64,000 nt of DNA from Ceratorhiza oryzae-sativae. Lineage: Eukaryota > Basidiomycota > Agaricomycetes > Cantharellales > Ceratobasidiaceae. This document shows, one piece after another, positions 1 to 11,577 of the stretch (position 1 is the first letter of the stretch; each line of letters begins with the position of its first letter). Below the pieces are notes generated by a model. The model made no database searches and was not told the origin of the DNA. It saw only the letters and a list, made by a program, of their open reading frames with translations. The position numbers and the translations under genes were made by a program. Location: assembly GCA_030998015.1 (NCBI GenBank), contig JARWMV010000234.1, positions 1,922,001 through 1,986,000 on the forward strand, given 5' to 3'.

Positions 1-1124
1 GGTGTGCTCCAAAGTCGTGCACAACCTGCACACGTTGGTCAAAGAGCACAGCCTTGGCAGGCATGTCTAGCATGACGTTGGCGGCAGAGCTGGGATTCTC
101 AGGGCATGAGACTCACATCCGTAGATCACACCAAACTCTTTCGAGTTCGGGCTCCATGCAAAGTCGTGGATCGGCCCGTCCTTGTCTAAATACTAGTTGA
201 CGCCAAAATCCTCGTACAATATTGACAGACTCACCCAGCGTCACACGGCAATCAAAGCCTCCTTTGGCACTGAGGAAATACAGGTGCGACACGCCGTAGT
301 AACTTTTATTGCTCTTGTCGACATCCGTGTGAGTCAACACCAACAGGTGCGTCCCCGCGGGGTTCCACTTGAATGTCGCCTTGTCCGCCTTGTAAAACGT
401 CTTTTGAGACGTAGGAGCACCCGCAAGCGCAGCCAGACTGTATATGCGCACAGTCGCAGGCGCACCCTTTTTCTCGCCGATAAAGACCGCAATCGCAGCG
501 TTCGGTCCAGGCCCCACGCTCACGCTCGTAATTCCGTCGACGTGGAGCTTTTCGACCACGCTCTTTTCCCACTCAGCCGGCTTGTACACCTGAATCTCTG
601 GCCCGACGACACGCACAGCTTGGGACTCGTCGGCGGTGAACTGGAACGCCCAGCCCTCTTGAGCCTTTTGAGAGAGCGCGATGAGCTCGGTCCCATCGGC
701 CACACGCCAGACGCGCAAGTTCTTGTGCTGGACACCTTCTTCGAGCTTTTGGGGCCGTTCCCAGGTGGAGAGGTACGTCGCGAGCGGCGAGAATGAGAGT
801 TCGACGATGTTGGCAATGTCGAGCGAGAGCACGACCTCGAACGTGCTGCTATTGACGATGCGCACCGACTCGGGGAGGATGTATGCAAACAGTTTGCCGT
901 CGTTGCTGTACTGGTAAAGTCTCGAGTTGACCGACGGTCTGGGGAACGTCAGACGCCTGTTAGAGCGACTAGCGATGAACACACCTCTCAAATGCCTCGA
1001 CAGGGTTGAACTCGGGTAGCCCGCCTACAAGTCCCAGCTGCTTTTGGGAGCGAACTAGATGGGTGTGAGCTGTATTCACCAGAATACGACAATACTCACA
1101 AGCGTATTGTGTGTCGGTCGACAT
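1..1124 (-). CDS. Eukaryotic translation initiation factor 2A (eIF2A), 3' end off window
   Basis: WD/beta-propeller initiation factor that delivers Met-tRNAi in a GTP-independent, non-canonical manner in the cytosol. Reading from ATG at 1124, the exons are 1124-1100, 1054-985 and 938 downward; introns 1055-1099 and 939-984 are GT-AG with matching phase. The protein runs MSTDTQYA-FRSQKQL, then NSRLYQYSNDGKLFAY, LSTWERPQ and LRVWRVADG, then propeller segments (AFQFTADES, FKWNPAGTHLLVLT). Two further introns follow, joining DKDGPIHDFAWSPNS to YMPAKAVLFDQRVQ, where the window ends. This order matches the eIF2A family as I recall it. The C-terminal half is outside the window. Its start lies 352 bp past the stop of the upstream PRS gene, on the same strand. 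Confidence 0.9.
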
Positions 1125-1475
1125 GGGTGCTGTGGGGGTGGACAAGGGCGTCTTTCTGGGCGGCGAGAAGCAAGCGAATGCTTCACAGCTAAGAACCGAG
1201 ATTAGCCAGCAGTATACTCGAGCCAGCAGCTGACTTACACGAGCTGTGGTGCGTGTCCTGGTGGTGGCCAAGTGCAGGATACTATCCACGAAAACTTGAC
1301 ACATGGCTCCGGTGCTAAACCGGTTCAAATATATTTGCCTGATCGGGACAGTAAAGCACTAGCGCCATCCGTTCATTGTTCTAGATGTGAGCAATGCGAT
1401 CGATTCACAGCAATTATACAAATGCAAGTGTCTAGTCCTACTATACAAAAAACAATTCAAACTTGTGTACTTTTT

Positions 1476-2808
1476 TCAAACTGCCAAATCTTCAAACAAC
1501 AAGCTAATGCTCTCTCCATTGTGCGTGCGGCGAATACTCTCCGCAATCACTGGGCTCACGTCCAAGACTTGCAACTTGCCCTCGCAGATGGCAGCGTTTG
1601 CAGTTGAGGAATCGTGTTGGTGACGACTAGACGCTCAATCGGCAAGGCAGCCAACTGCTTCAAGTTGGCTTCCGCAAAGAGACCTGATATTCGAGGTGAG
1701 ACAAACGAATCACCAAGACTAACTTACGACTCACCGTGGGACACGATCACATAAATCGCCTTGGCCCCGTTCTCCTTGAGCAACCTTGCAGCAAGGCACA
1801 CCGTGCGTCCAGTATCGATCATATCGTCCACCAGGATCGCAATCTACAACCAATCCATCAGGGCCAATATTCTCTCCAACGCGGGGATGCTAGACAAACC
1901 TTATCCTTGACGTCACCAACCAAGAGCTCCATGCGCTCTGAGCCATCTTGTACGTGGCCATTGGTCGAGCCGCTGTCACTTTCATGTACATCGCCGCTGG
2001 CATAGCCGTTGATACCATTGTGTCCGTTGACATCGTGGTGCCCGTTGACTCCATTGACGCCGTTGGTCCCAGACACGCTAGCAGTATTCGCGCGCTGACG
2101 ATGAATGAGAGCAAACTCGGTCCCAAGCTTATCTGCAATCGCCGATGCACTGGCCACACAAAACCCATCAAAACCACAGCCTTGTCAGGATAGGACCACG
2201 AACGTGCTCACCGTTTTGCACCTCCAGCATCCGGGCTAACCACAATCGAATCTTGCCAGCCTCGAATCTCCATTTTGATATACCTCACCATGCTCGGCTC
2301 CGAATACAAATTGTCGACAGGTAGGTCGAAAAAGCCTTGGATCTGGCTGGCGTGCAGGTCCATGGTGATCAGATGGTCTGCCCCGGCGGTCGCAAGCATG
2401 TTTGCGACGAGCTTGGCGGTAATCGGGGCACGAGACTTGTCCTTCTGAGCCTGTCGCGCATAGGGATAGCACGGAATTACGGCTGTGATCCGGCGGGCTG
2501 ACGCGGTTTTGCAGGCAGAGATGAGGATGAGGAGCTCCATGAGGTTATCGTTGACGTCGAAACAACCAGACTGGAGAATGAATACATCCTCATCTCGGAT
2601 GGATTCGGTGATTTTGACGTTGATCTCGCCGTTAGAAAAGTTGGATACCACAGTCGGGACGAGAGGGATATTCAGCCTGCATCGCCAAAACTTATGAGCA
2701 CACTGGTGGGGCAGCGTGAAGGCAGACCTACCGCTCGGAAATGGCACGGGCCATCTCTGGGTGACTGTTCCCAGTCAGAATCTTGATCGAGTTGCCTCCG
2801 TAGTGCAT
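1476..2808 (-). CDS. Ribose-phosphate pyrophosphokinase (PRPP synthetase), C-terminal frame break
   Basis: Makes PRPP from ribose 5-phosphate and ATP for nucleotide, His and Trp synthesis. It starts [20 protein letters not shown] at 2808; an intron then joins [18 protein letters not shown]. Diagnostic parts are the flexible loop [26 protein letters not shown] and the PRPP-binding loop DDMIDTGRT. Between HRQR and [11 protein letters not shown] sits a roughly 50-residue insertion rich in Asn-Gly ([17 protein letters not shown]), a non-homologous region of the kind known in some fungal PRS subunits. After VVTNTI the frame changes: the expected tail ([16 protein letters not shown], then [14 protein letters not shown]) is read one frame over and ends at 1476, while the unshifted frame stops at 1556. 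One or two missing bases near 1601-1610 explain this. The end given assumes the shifted, conserved tail. Confidence 0.88.
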
Positions 2809-3176
2809 GGCGACGGAAAACGAGCGAACGGCGTAGAGGCACACCAGATGGTGGTGGTCATCCAGGGGAGACAAAAAAGTTGGTCCAGGTTCCGCACTGG
2901 ACCGATCGGGAAATTATGTAATCCAGCTATTTCAGCCGCTAGGAAAAGCACAAGCGCTTGTACAGGCACGCATACAGGCCATTCTCTCGGCAGACCGCGT
3001 CCACGATAAGACTGTCTTCTGGAGTTTGCCCGAAGCTTCGCAACCGGCGAAAAGGCAACGGATGACGAAAAACAGCCAGCACGACCCGCATGTCCTTTGC
3101 TACATATATTGTACAATAAGTTAATGATCGACTGAATTATAAAGAGAGAAAAAGTATGTAAAATAGAGCCTGGCTA
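2809..3176. other. Intergenic, PRS upstream region and receptor gene 3' flank
   Basis: No gene is supported here. It should hold the promoter and 5' UTR of PRS (minus strand) and the terminator of the receptor gene. Confidence 0.5.
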
Positions 3177-5085
3177 CTACCCAGTTGTAAACTTCACCCC
3201 CACAACCGGCGTACCCCTATCCCTCGCCGGATCCTGCACACGCTGCTTCACCCTGACTGGTGTATCTCGTTCAAACTCCATATCCTCCTTCTCACTGATC
3301 CCATCCAGGTCGTCTTGCTTTGTAGCAATCGACAGATCGTGCAGACAAATCGTCTGTGCGCCTCGCGCATCCTCGAGAACCGTGACCTGCTGCGTTGTCA
3401 CATGTACTCGCGGTCGGATCGTCGCCACTTGCTGGATAAACGAGTGTCGGGTCGCGATAAACAAAAGCACATTTGTCAGACCTGTGGAAGTACGCGTTTA
3501 TCGTTAGCTCCGGTGTTGAACCATACGCGATGTAAGGTTTCATGACATACCTGAACACGAGAAGGTGATCTGCAAATAGCATGATTCGGGTTAAATTCTT
3601 TCCCTGCATATTGGCAAAAGGTAACGATTTCTTACCCCAGCAAATACGAACAACGGAAAGGGCGGCGTCCAACCGGCCATAACGCCCAACCGACAGATCG
3701 CAACAGGGATGGTCACCACCGAATACACTACCCATAGAGCCAGCTCGGTCATTCAATCCGCTCCACGCCGGAGATATCCAACTCACCAAGCGGATACAAC
3801 ATCAGCCTCCTCGCAATCCTCTTTAAATGCCTCCCAATCCCACTTGAATCGCACGCACTGGCAATTCTATCAGTCGCATTTGACCCTGAGCCACCCGAGA
3901 TGGGACATGAACTCGTCATCTCCCGAGAGGGAGCCCATGGAGTGAGACAACCCAATCCCCACCCCTTTTCGGGCCGTTTCCAGACGGATCTATCGTTTTC
4001 GATACCAAGTCCACCTGACAACCGGAGGTAGACAAGACCTGTGTTGCATTGTAAACACATTGGGTTTGTTTGGGGAGGGCTGAAAACCTTACCGTACAGA
4101 ACCAGTGAACTCGCTAGAGATAAGAATATCCATAGCTGCGACACCTGTCAGCTCAAATTCAAACTGACAAAGCAACTCGGAATCAACTCACATAAAGAAA
4201 AAGAAATCTCTCCAGTTGATACCCGTCTCCAATCCAACACCACGCGCCCGAAAGCCCATAAAAGTACCCAGCTCTGTCAACATTCTGAATGACATGGGGC
4301 CCAACAATGGGGAGCACAAGAATGAGTGCCCATCCAACGCCAAAGATAATGCGAGTAACCCAGATCGAAGGCTTCTTAAAAAGAAAAAGTAGGCTGAATT
4401 GATTTTCACGGCGATCGATCAGCGCCGGGTCATTGAATCATGGGAACAGACCGAATACCTGAACGTATGGTGCGCAATGGCGAGAGACCTGGATTGAATT
4501 ACCTTGAGCCCCATGGTTTGGCTTAATAGGGTTACATACATACCATATAGCAGCGCCCAAGTCACCGACCTGGGATATAGCACCTGTTCTCGGCAGATCC
4601 AATAAATTCGCTTGGGATTAAAACGGTGGCGAGCAGAACACACACCTTGGGCTGTGCACGCAGCCGAATGATGCATGCTGCCGTTGACCGCCCATTTCAA
4701 GTTGATTGCAAACGCGGAACCTTGGACCATGTCGCATAGAAGCAAGCTGTAAAGATAAACGCCGAGAGCGCTGTGTGAAAAGGACTTGATTCCCCGAACT
4801 AGTGGAGCACTGGTGTCCCGGACGAAAAACGTGTAGCGCTGAAAACATACTCAGCAAGTGAGCCCAATGCATACAGCCTACACTCACCGTGATGTACGCA
4901 AGCAAGAGTAGGGTTGAAATGGCAGAGCACAGCGCTGTAACTCCAATCAACTGGAGCATGGCGTTCAGCTGCTAACCCATCTCGAGTTGAAATGACTCAC
5001 CCCCAGTGCAATTCGATGTCCAATCGCGCCATAATCTCTCGCATATGCCTGTGCGTGTTCGTCGTAGTATACCATGTTGAAATAT
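3177..5085 (-). CDS. Seven-transmembrane GPCR, Git3/cAMP-receptor-like
   Basis: Predicted plasma-membrane receptor signalling through heterotrimeric G protein. The gene has about eight exons. It begins MVYYDEHAQAYARDYGAIGH at 5085, followed by TM1 (LIGVTALCSAISTLLLLAYI), RYTFFVRDTSAPLV, TM2 (YLYSLLLCDMVQGSAFAI), NLKWAVNGSMHHSAACTAQG, then AISQVGDLGAAIW-SLAIAHHTF (TM3). The motif SLAIAxHTF and the extracellular YFYGLSGAWCWIGDGYQ are typical of fungal Git3/Gpr-type receptors. Later helices are SLASSLVLYGKVF (TM5), a long intracellular loop ending HLKRIARRLMLYPL, and VYSVVTIPVAICRLGVMAG (TM6), with TM7 around HLLVFSGLTNVLLF. The tail (about 90 residues) is acidic and basic mixed, with no motif I recognise. 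The ligand cannot be told from sequence. Family membership is from recalled patterns; I could not align it. Confidence 0.82.
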
Positions 5086-5685
5086 CCGAAGACCGCAGTG
5101 CGAGGTCTTGGCTTTGGGGGAGCAAAAGAACACCGTCGCAAAGGCTCGGGTTAAATATCACGAACTGAATCGAAGTATCGAAGCAGTGCCGAGGCTACAG
5201 TTTAGAACGGGCATAGCCAAAGAAGTTTTATCCAGCCGAGGCAACCTCGTTGTGTAATAGTGGCAATGTGAGATTTTCCATCCTACATCTTTGATGCGAA
5301 GTGAGCGGAAGTGGAAGGTGATCGTATGGTTACCCTCATCGCTTTTCAAATGAAAGACGGACGAGTTTCATATTCGGGAAGTATTGTAGTATAAATTTCT
5401 TGCACAATATGGCCACAGGAAATATCAAGGGGCTAACCCAGATAGTCTCGTACCTGTCGAGCGGCCCGGTTTGGTGACTCGACCGGGCGTTGCATGGCGC
5501 TGTGCCCACAAGGATCAATATGATTATGATTTCTGATCGTGGTTTAAATTCGCCGGCGCTCCCCGAGATCTCCCTTTATTTCACTTGGCGGTAGTCAAAA
5601 GTAGGGTAAGATTTACAGGGATTTATCCACAAATTACTATTCAGAGCGAGAGAAGAAGGAGGTACCGATCAGTCGTGTGCTCGGT
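5086..5685. other. Intergenic
   Basis: Contains the receptor promoter (minus strand) and the 3' flank of the DUF6699 gene. Short open frames on the minus strand (5158-5518) have no family resemblance and lack exon-like joins. Nothing else seen. Confidence 0.5.
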
Positions 5686-6613
5686 CTACGAACATAACGA
5701 CATGGTAAATACGTTTGGAGCTTTGAAGCCCAAACGGTTTGTCGCATAATCATCGTCGGTTTCTAGACCATCGAAAAACCTATATTCCTTTTGAGTCAGT
5801 TCGAGTGTGCAAAAAGCAGGTCCCGACATACACTTTGTCCCGAAGCCAGTCTGTAAATGGCAACGTGGAGCTTTATTAGTCGGAGGCCGGCGGAAGATGT
5901 GATGGAAATAAATACCGGAGCGGCGGAATTTTTGTTGCTGACTCTGAGGAGAGTAGTAAAGACTCCAACTGTTGAAATTCTGGTTGTTCTGGGCGGCTCG
6001 CTTAACTTGCTCTTGCCACCGAGGGGGTAGCGTGGCAAACTCCGCGTCGGTGATATAAAGTTCGGAATATCTTGGCGACAGGGTCAGGGCATATTAGAAT
6101 GCCATAAGGAGACAAACTCACTGAGCCCAAAGCGCGGCGCAAACATCGCCGAGTGTTACACCCGACTGCTCGTTCGTAACCATTGTCACCCAGGGGGAAT
6201 GTTTCGTGATGATGATGAGTTGAGAGACGCGCGGGATCGTAGCCCTGGGGGAGTAATTGTCAGGTTGTTAGGTTAATGGCAACACCTTCGGGCCTAGACA
6301 CCTACGGTTCATGCTTCTGGGTAAACTCTAGATCTTCGTCCCTTTTGGCTTCATTGAAGCCACCGGTCTGGCCAGTCGAAAGATTAAACACCAAATGGAA
6401 GGAGCTCAAAGAATGGGTTAAGATAGGGTGTAGCTGAAGGGGGGACCCAAGCAAATACAGGTCCGTGGAGGACAGAACCGGCCCGTCTGTGGGGATAACA
6501 ATTGGTAAGTGTACTAGGGGAATGGGCAAAGGAGTCGACATACAGTGCGGTCCAGCAGCCCATTTTCCAATTACATCACCCATAATGGCGAGAGGGGCCT
6601 GCGAACGGGTCAA
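5686..6613 (-). CDS. DUF6699-domain protein
   Basis: Four or more exons reconstruct one protein. Exon 1 (MTRSQAPLAIMGDVIGKWAA, ending TQKHEP) is followed across an intron by ATIPRVSQLIIITKHSPWVT, then MVTNEQSGVTLGDVCAALWA, then YSELYITDAEFATLPPRWQ, and finally GFGTKFFDGLETDDDY and the stop at 5686. The order 'hydrophobic beta-strand, W-x-V, G-V-T-LGDV helix, then a helical part and a C-terminal F-x-GL' is the layout I know for DUF6699, a basidiomycete family of unknown function. The N-terminal residues before it are a poorly conserved extension (LYLLGSPLQLHPIL is a usual lead-in). A second DUF6699 gene lies 7 kb away. The start could instead be the internal Met at MGDVIGK. Confidence 0.72.
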
Positions 6614-6923
6614 GAGCGAAACAGAGGTGGCGGTCGAGAGAGCTTAAGTTAGGGTTTTATGGGCTGCCTTGGCCTCGAGGCGCAGATCCGGATCAAACCG
6701 ATCCCCATCGTCATCCTCTTTTGTCATGGGCTGCGCGAAAACATAATCGTCAACCAGCAGTTACATAGCCATAACCTGGGCGGAGGGGTACACTATGCAA
6801 TAACACTGAGAAGAATAGAGAAAAGCTGCGGGGTTCAGCCCGATCTAGATTGACGTTGATTTCAAACCAGATCGTGGCGATCGTGCCCCAACTTGTGCAC
6901 GACCACTACATGTACCAAAGCAA

Positions 6924-9202
6924 ATGGGGTTCGAGGACGTCATAATCTCACTCTGCACCTTCTGGGCTGGCCTCCATGCTATGAAATATCTCTACACGAG
7001 ATTCCGCCACTCGCACACTACGCAACAACTGACCAGAAGCCGAGCTGTCCTCCCACTTGATCGTGTTTCCAGTCGAGCACACTGACCCACTATGCCGGAC
7101 ACTGGACAACGCGCGCTCTTGTGAAGCTAAAAATAAAAATAACCTTGTCGACAGTCAACCTGCGAATAGAGACTACAGCGCTAGATGAAATTTTTGACAG
7201 GGCATCGACTTTATTTGCTCAGGCGCTCCCTCGCTCTCCCGCTGGAATGGTCAAGCGCTCCACGGAGAAATTATACTCTGTTGGAGTAGCATCAGGCCTC
7301 CTGGGGATGGGAGCTGCTTATATTTTGTTGCTATGGTCTTGTCTAATGGTGTTCCACATGCGAGATAAGACCCCGAGTCCTCAAAATAGAACAGACCATT
7401 CAGAAGACGACGAGCCTCTATCTAGTCCGGATGATATAGCCATGTCTGCCTCCGGGTTAGCGGTACAGCCGATTGTGAGTTGGCTGCCCTCTGCCTTTGT
7501 GACTTCATTAAATATGTTTAGATACCAGGTGTTACTGTTCCGCTTTCCCATCTACCCGTTCTCCTCGTGTCCCTCTTGTTCAGCCAAATAGTACACGAAG
7601 CCGGGCACGCATTTTCTGCCCTGTCGTACGTGCTACGCCCATGAACCACATTGTATGCATGCTAACCCTGATCAGCGAGAATGTCCCCATTCATTCGGTC
7701 GGCCTGGGCCTTCTCGTCTGCCTCCCATCGGCATTTGTATCCCTGAATTCCGTCGTGTTCGAAAGACTTCCGCCGCTCTCCCGAATGCGCATTGCGGCTG
7801 CAGGAGCATATCATAATTTGGCATTGTGGTGCACCATCGTGGTTCTAGGTTGGTAGGTAAAGCTTTGGAGAAGGAGGGTGCTCAGCTCAAAGAAACAGAA
7901 GGTCTGGATTAGGTCAAGTACTCGATCAAGGATGGACTGGCTGGGGAACCCCTTTCGGGTTGTACAAGCAAGTTGACGATATTGGTGTTTCTGTAAGATC
8001 GATCGAGTTGGTGGGTTTAGTCCCTTTTGCTCAGAGGGGATGCTAACTTAGTTTAAGGGATCGGATCTCAGCCAATACCTGTATCCCGGCGACATTATTA
8101 CCCGCATTGAAGATGTTGTTCTTGCTCAATCGCATCTATTGGCACAACGCCGGACGCCTCTCCAACTCTGGCATGACCTCTTATTGCATCGCCATCATAA
8201 CGTCACTATCCACGAGCTACCAGACTTGGGATGGTGTGTAGACAGAAAGTGGTACCAAGGTTAATTAGTACCTTTTTCGTCCCGAAGCTTGTTAAACTTT
8301 TTGTTTTGATAGGCCAGCCGTCAGCCTGTTGCACTAACCCCACTTCCTCTTCTCTCGTCTGCTTCTCGGTTGCCAACCCACCAGCCTAGGCTCGTGCCTC
8401 GACCCGTTCAAGATTTTCAACCCACCGGAGACTCCGATGACGGTTGTACACGGTCGCTGCGCCGTGTCGTGTATTTCGGCGGAAACAGCGGCTGCTGAGG
8501 ATGAACCTGATCAGGTTTGCGTTCGAGCAAAAGGTGTAACTCGCATTGGGGTCGTCCGAGCTGGCAAACTAGAAAAGATAGTGCTGTGGGGTGGGCCAAG
8601 CGAGGAGATTTGGGAACAGGGTGCGCTCGTATTGCGTCAACCGAGAGCTGGCACACTAAAAGGGGTTCGCAATAGTCCACGTCGACAACAAAACGCCACG
8701 GTACTGGTTTGTCCCATGTGGTCTTCCGGAACTTGTTGCACTATTCGTGTCGTACGTATGCATATAGTAGCCCTAGATCTGGCTTATGGATCACACCTTT
8801 AGGTATACATCGACGATTACTCTTTCGCTCTTCTTCCTTAACCTTCTCCCTATCCGATATCTGGACGGTGCTCAGCTTCTGGATGGATTTCTCGACCTTT
8901 GCACGCGTCAAAATAACGCCTCGTTCCCGTTATCCCAGGTCCAGACCTCTGCCGAAGAGGGTCATGCAAAACACGATTATTCATTCACGTACGAGGCATC
9001 TGAAGGGCGACCTCGAATAATGCGCCGACACACTACTAGCACATTCATAGCTCCTCCTTTGGGGGTGTCCGAACGCTATGGGGATGGGGGAAGTGGGTGG
9101 ATCGCAAAGCACAGGAAACGGATCGAGCGAGCGGCTGAAGGGGCGGCCGTTGGGTTGATCGTGTTAGTCGCAGTTGGGAATGCCTGGGTTTTCATAAATT
9201 AG
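6924..9202 (+). CDS. Site-2 protease (M50 intramembrane metalloprotease) homologue
   Basis: Zinc intramembrane protease, MBTPS2/S2P family, which in eukaryotes cuts SREBP-like membrane-bound transcription factors in the Golgi. The zinc motif HEAGH (from about 7594) lies in the exon IPGVTVPLSHLP-VLLVSLLFSQIVHEAGHAF, joined by introns to NVPIHSVGLGLLVCLPSAF. A PDZ-like part reads SQYLYPGDIITRIEDVVLAQ. The second metal ligand motif is LPIRYLDGAQLLDGFLD near 8870, and the last helix is AAVGLIVLVAVGNAWVFIN. The start MGFEDVIISLCTFWAGLHAM at 6924 fits the first membrane helix, but the first intron (about 7066-7154) is uncertain. Between FSVANPP and SCLDPFKIF the frame changes at 8391-8400, explained by one missing C. 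Cys-rich CCTNPTSSSLVC matches a lumenal segment of the family. Confidence 0.85.
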
Positions 9203-10587
9203 ACACAATTCATTGACTTCCAGGTGTAAAATGGTCCCTTTGATTATGTCTCGATTTTATGAATGTTGTGCTCCGCTCATTTAGGGTATAAAGCGGTGTG
9301 GGTCCTGGGGCGCTGAGCGTCAAAGCGCGTTCGAGATGGCGATCCACCAAATATGGCTACCACGTTTGTGGTCTCTAAAGGACCAATCTGAGGAGATAAT
9401 CTGACTTGAGACAGAAGAACCTGAGCAAGAGGAATACGAAGACAACCCCCTGCCGAACCCGTTTGCCACGCCTTTACGTATTGCTTGAGGGACTTGAACG
9501 GCTACAAAAGGGATTGAGGTTAGTATGTGTGAAGCCCAGGCGCGCCGGTCGGCTCTCCATCTGTGACTTGGGTTGGATGTCTTGGTAGGTGCGATTGCTC
9601 AAGCGAGAGTCAAATCTCATATTTAGAGTCCTGCAGCTTGTCTTAACTATTTAAAAACACGACTGGTTGGATCAAGGTCTGAACCGGGTCCGTCGGTGTG
9701 GTGTGCCCATAGTGCCGAACGGTACTGCTGACGACCAACATGGAATGGACATGGGCTTGTCCTTTAAGCCCGAAAATTTTGCAAAACAATAAGCTGGATG
9801 TTTATTCTGTGCCTCCTTATCTTGTACCTAGCATACAGCCAGACCGGAGACGAGGCTAGATGTAAAATCGTGGGTTAGCTGCACACTCTGACGTCCGGAC
9901 TCAAGTGGCAATACCCACCATCATAAAATACTCACTTGAAGCTATGAATGAATTTTCGGCTCAGATATTGCTTCGCGGCCGGCCAAGCACCAGGGACATT
10001 ATTAAGTCTTACAATGAGTAATTCGCTCACTCCAGTTGGAGCAAGTCTTGTGGGATGCGAAGCAGTTATGGACTAGCCCTAGAGTTGCTCAATCGAGGAG
10101 GTAATATTCATTTATCCTGACTCTAGTCCTATATCCTGAGCTCTGTACAAGACAGGAAGACAGTACTATACGAGTTTTGTGCAGCCTAGGTTGTTATTTC
10201 GACCGAGTTTTCACTTTACGCGACCTTTATCGGCATCACCGGTCTCGTTAGTGGCTGATTGTCGACCGAAGAGAATGAAGCAATTTTGAGGACCATCCAG
10301 ACTTCATCAGTACATGTTGTACCGATGGCGTTATGCAATATATCACTTCGGTCTTGCGGAACCCAAGTCCCGCACAAGGCCTGGCAGCATCGGCTCGATG
10401 CTTCACATACTCTATTGATCTTATGGATGGCGGGTGCTGAGTTCCGCAGGGTGCTGGAAGGGTCCATAGGCTCATTTGTAAGGTAGTTCATCGGATAGAT
10501 GGACCAAAGGGCACATATAAATCAGCGGATTTTTGTTGCCTCACTACTCTAACCCACCTGTATAACCTACTATATTCAAGCTCAACA
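9203..10587. other. Gene-poor interval with HD-gene promoter
   Basis: No supported gene. A short frame from 9335 reads MAIHQIWLPRLWSLKDQSEE, a TGA, then in the same frame an acidic stretch (TEEPEQEEYEDNPLPNPF) to a second stop. It may be a decayed small gene or chance. A TATA-like catataaatc lies about 75 nt before the next start codon at 10588. Confidence 0.4.
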
Positions 10588-11577
10588 ATGACTTCCGGAC
10601 AGCTCGCCCGAGAATTTATCGACTCTTCTGTCGAGCGTTCTCTCAACGACTTGCTCGCTCAGTTGCCCGCTGATAGGCGTCCTCGCCCACTTAGCGTTGC
10701 CTCAATCCATGTTCCCAATACTCCCTGGGCACATGCAACAGCGCGGTGGACTAAGGACATTCTTACGCCCGAACTATACAATCACTGCCGGCGCAGCTAT
10801 TTCTACTCTGCTGCACTGCTTGACCCAGCGCTAGGTATTTGATTTCATCCTCTCCAACTTTGACAATAGCTAAGATATACCAACAGGACTGTTCCCTCAA
10901 GACACCATCGACAGAGCAAAGAGTCACGGGCTAGAGGAGAACATGTGGCTTACTGCCATGCTCCACGATGTGACTCTTGTGAAAGAGGTCCAGGATGACC
11001 TAGCTAACGAAGTTAGTTCAACCTCCAAGGAGGCATCGTGGCGCATGAGTATCTTTCAGACCCCCAACCAAATGTAACATCGAAAACTAAGCAATGGGGA
11101 ACATGTTCGGACAACCGAGCCACACCTGACGTAGCTTTATCCAAGCATCAAGTAGGGGAGGTGAGATATCGTTCCGCATGAACCGAAACCTTCATTCCTA
11201 TTGTTGCTCAGGTGGTTGAATCGATTGTTTTGCATCTCGACCCGATGCTCCCCGGTCGAGCTAGTCTATGCGCCCGAGCCACCCACCTTGGCATCATGCT
11301 TGACGCTGTAGGCGGTGCATCACCGGACCAAATCTTCGGTATGTGGCACCCCGAAACAGTTGCAAATGGAGCAAAGCAGTGGCCGCGTGGCCAGGACCCG
11401 GGTTCTATCGCTGCACTTGTGAAGAATGAGCTGCAATTAAAGCCTGGTTGTCATTTCACCACATTGTGAGTTAATTTCGTACGCATGCCTCCATTTGTGC
11501 TAATGCCCGAAAGGGTCCGCATGACTCCAAACCTTTTGGAGTTGCTTGAAAACAATCCATACTTTCAGGGAGAGTGA
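10588..11577 (+). CDS. HD-domain protein, cyanamide hydratase-like
   Basis: Putative metal-dependent HD hydrolase/hydratase of the fungal cyanamide hydratase (Cah/Ddi2) type, which converts cyanamide to urea. Exon 1 starts MTSGQLAREFIDSSVERSLN and contains YNHCRRSYFYSAALLDPAL, the first metal-ligand His of the family. The next exon (LFPQDTIDRAKSHGLEEN) leads to WLTAMLHDVTLVKEV, giving the HD pair. A later exon reads LSKHQVGEVVESIVLHLD, then ARATHLGIMLDAVGG, matching the helix where the family has a Gln/Asp ligand, and the last exon is RMTPNLLELLENNPYFQGE. The segment between HD and LSKHQ (usually SFExxGG) is not clearly recovered, so an exon is mis-joined, diverged or broken. Substrate specificity is inferred. 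Confidence 0.68.

Noticed and set aside
197..796. 199-codon plus-strand open frame
   Set aside because: Antisense shadow of the eIF2A exon, which has clear propeller motifs and splice sites.
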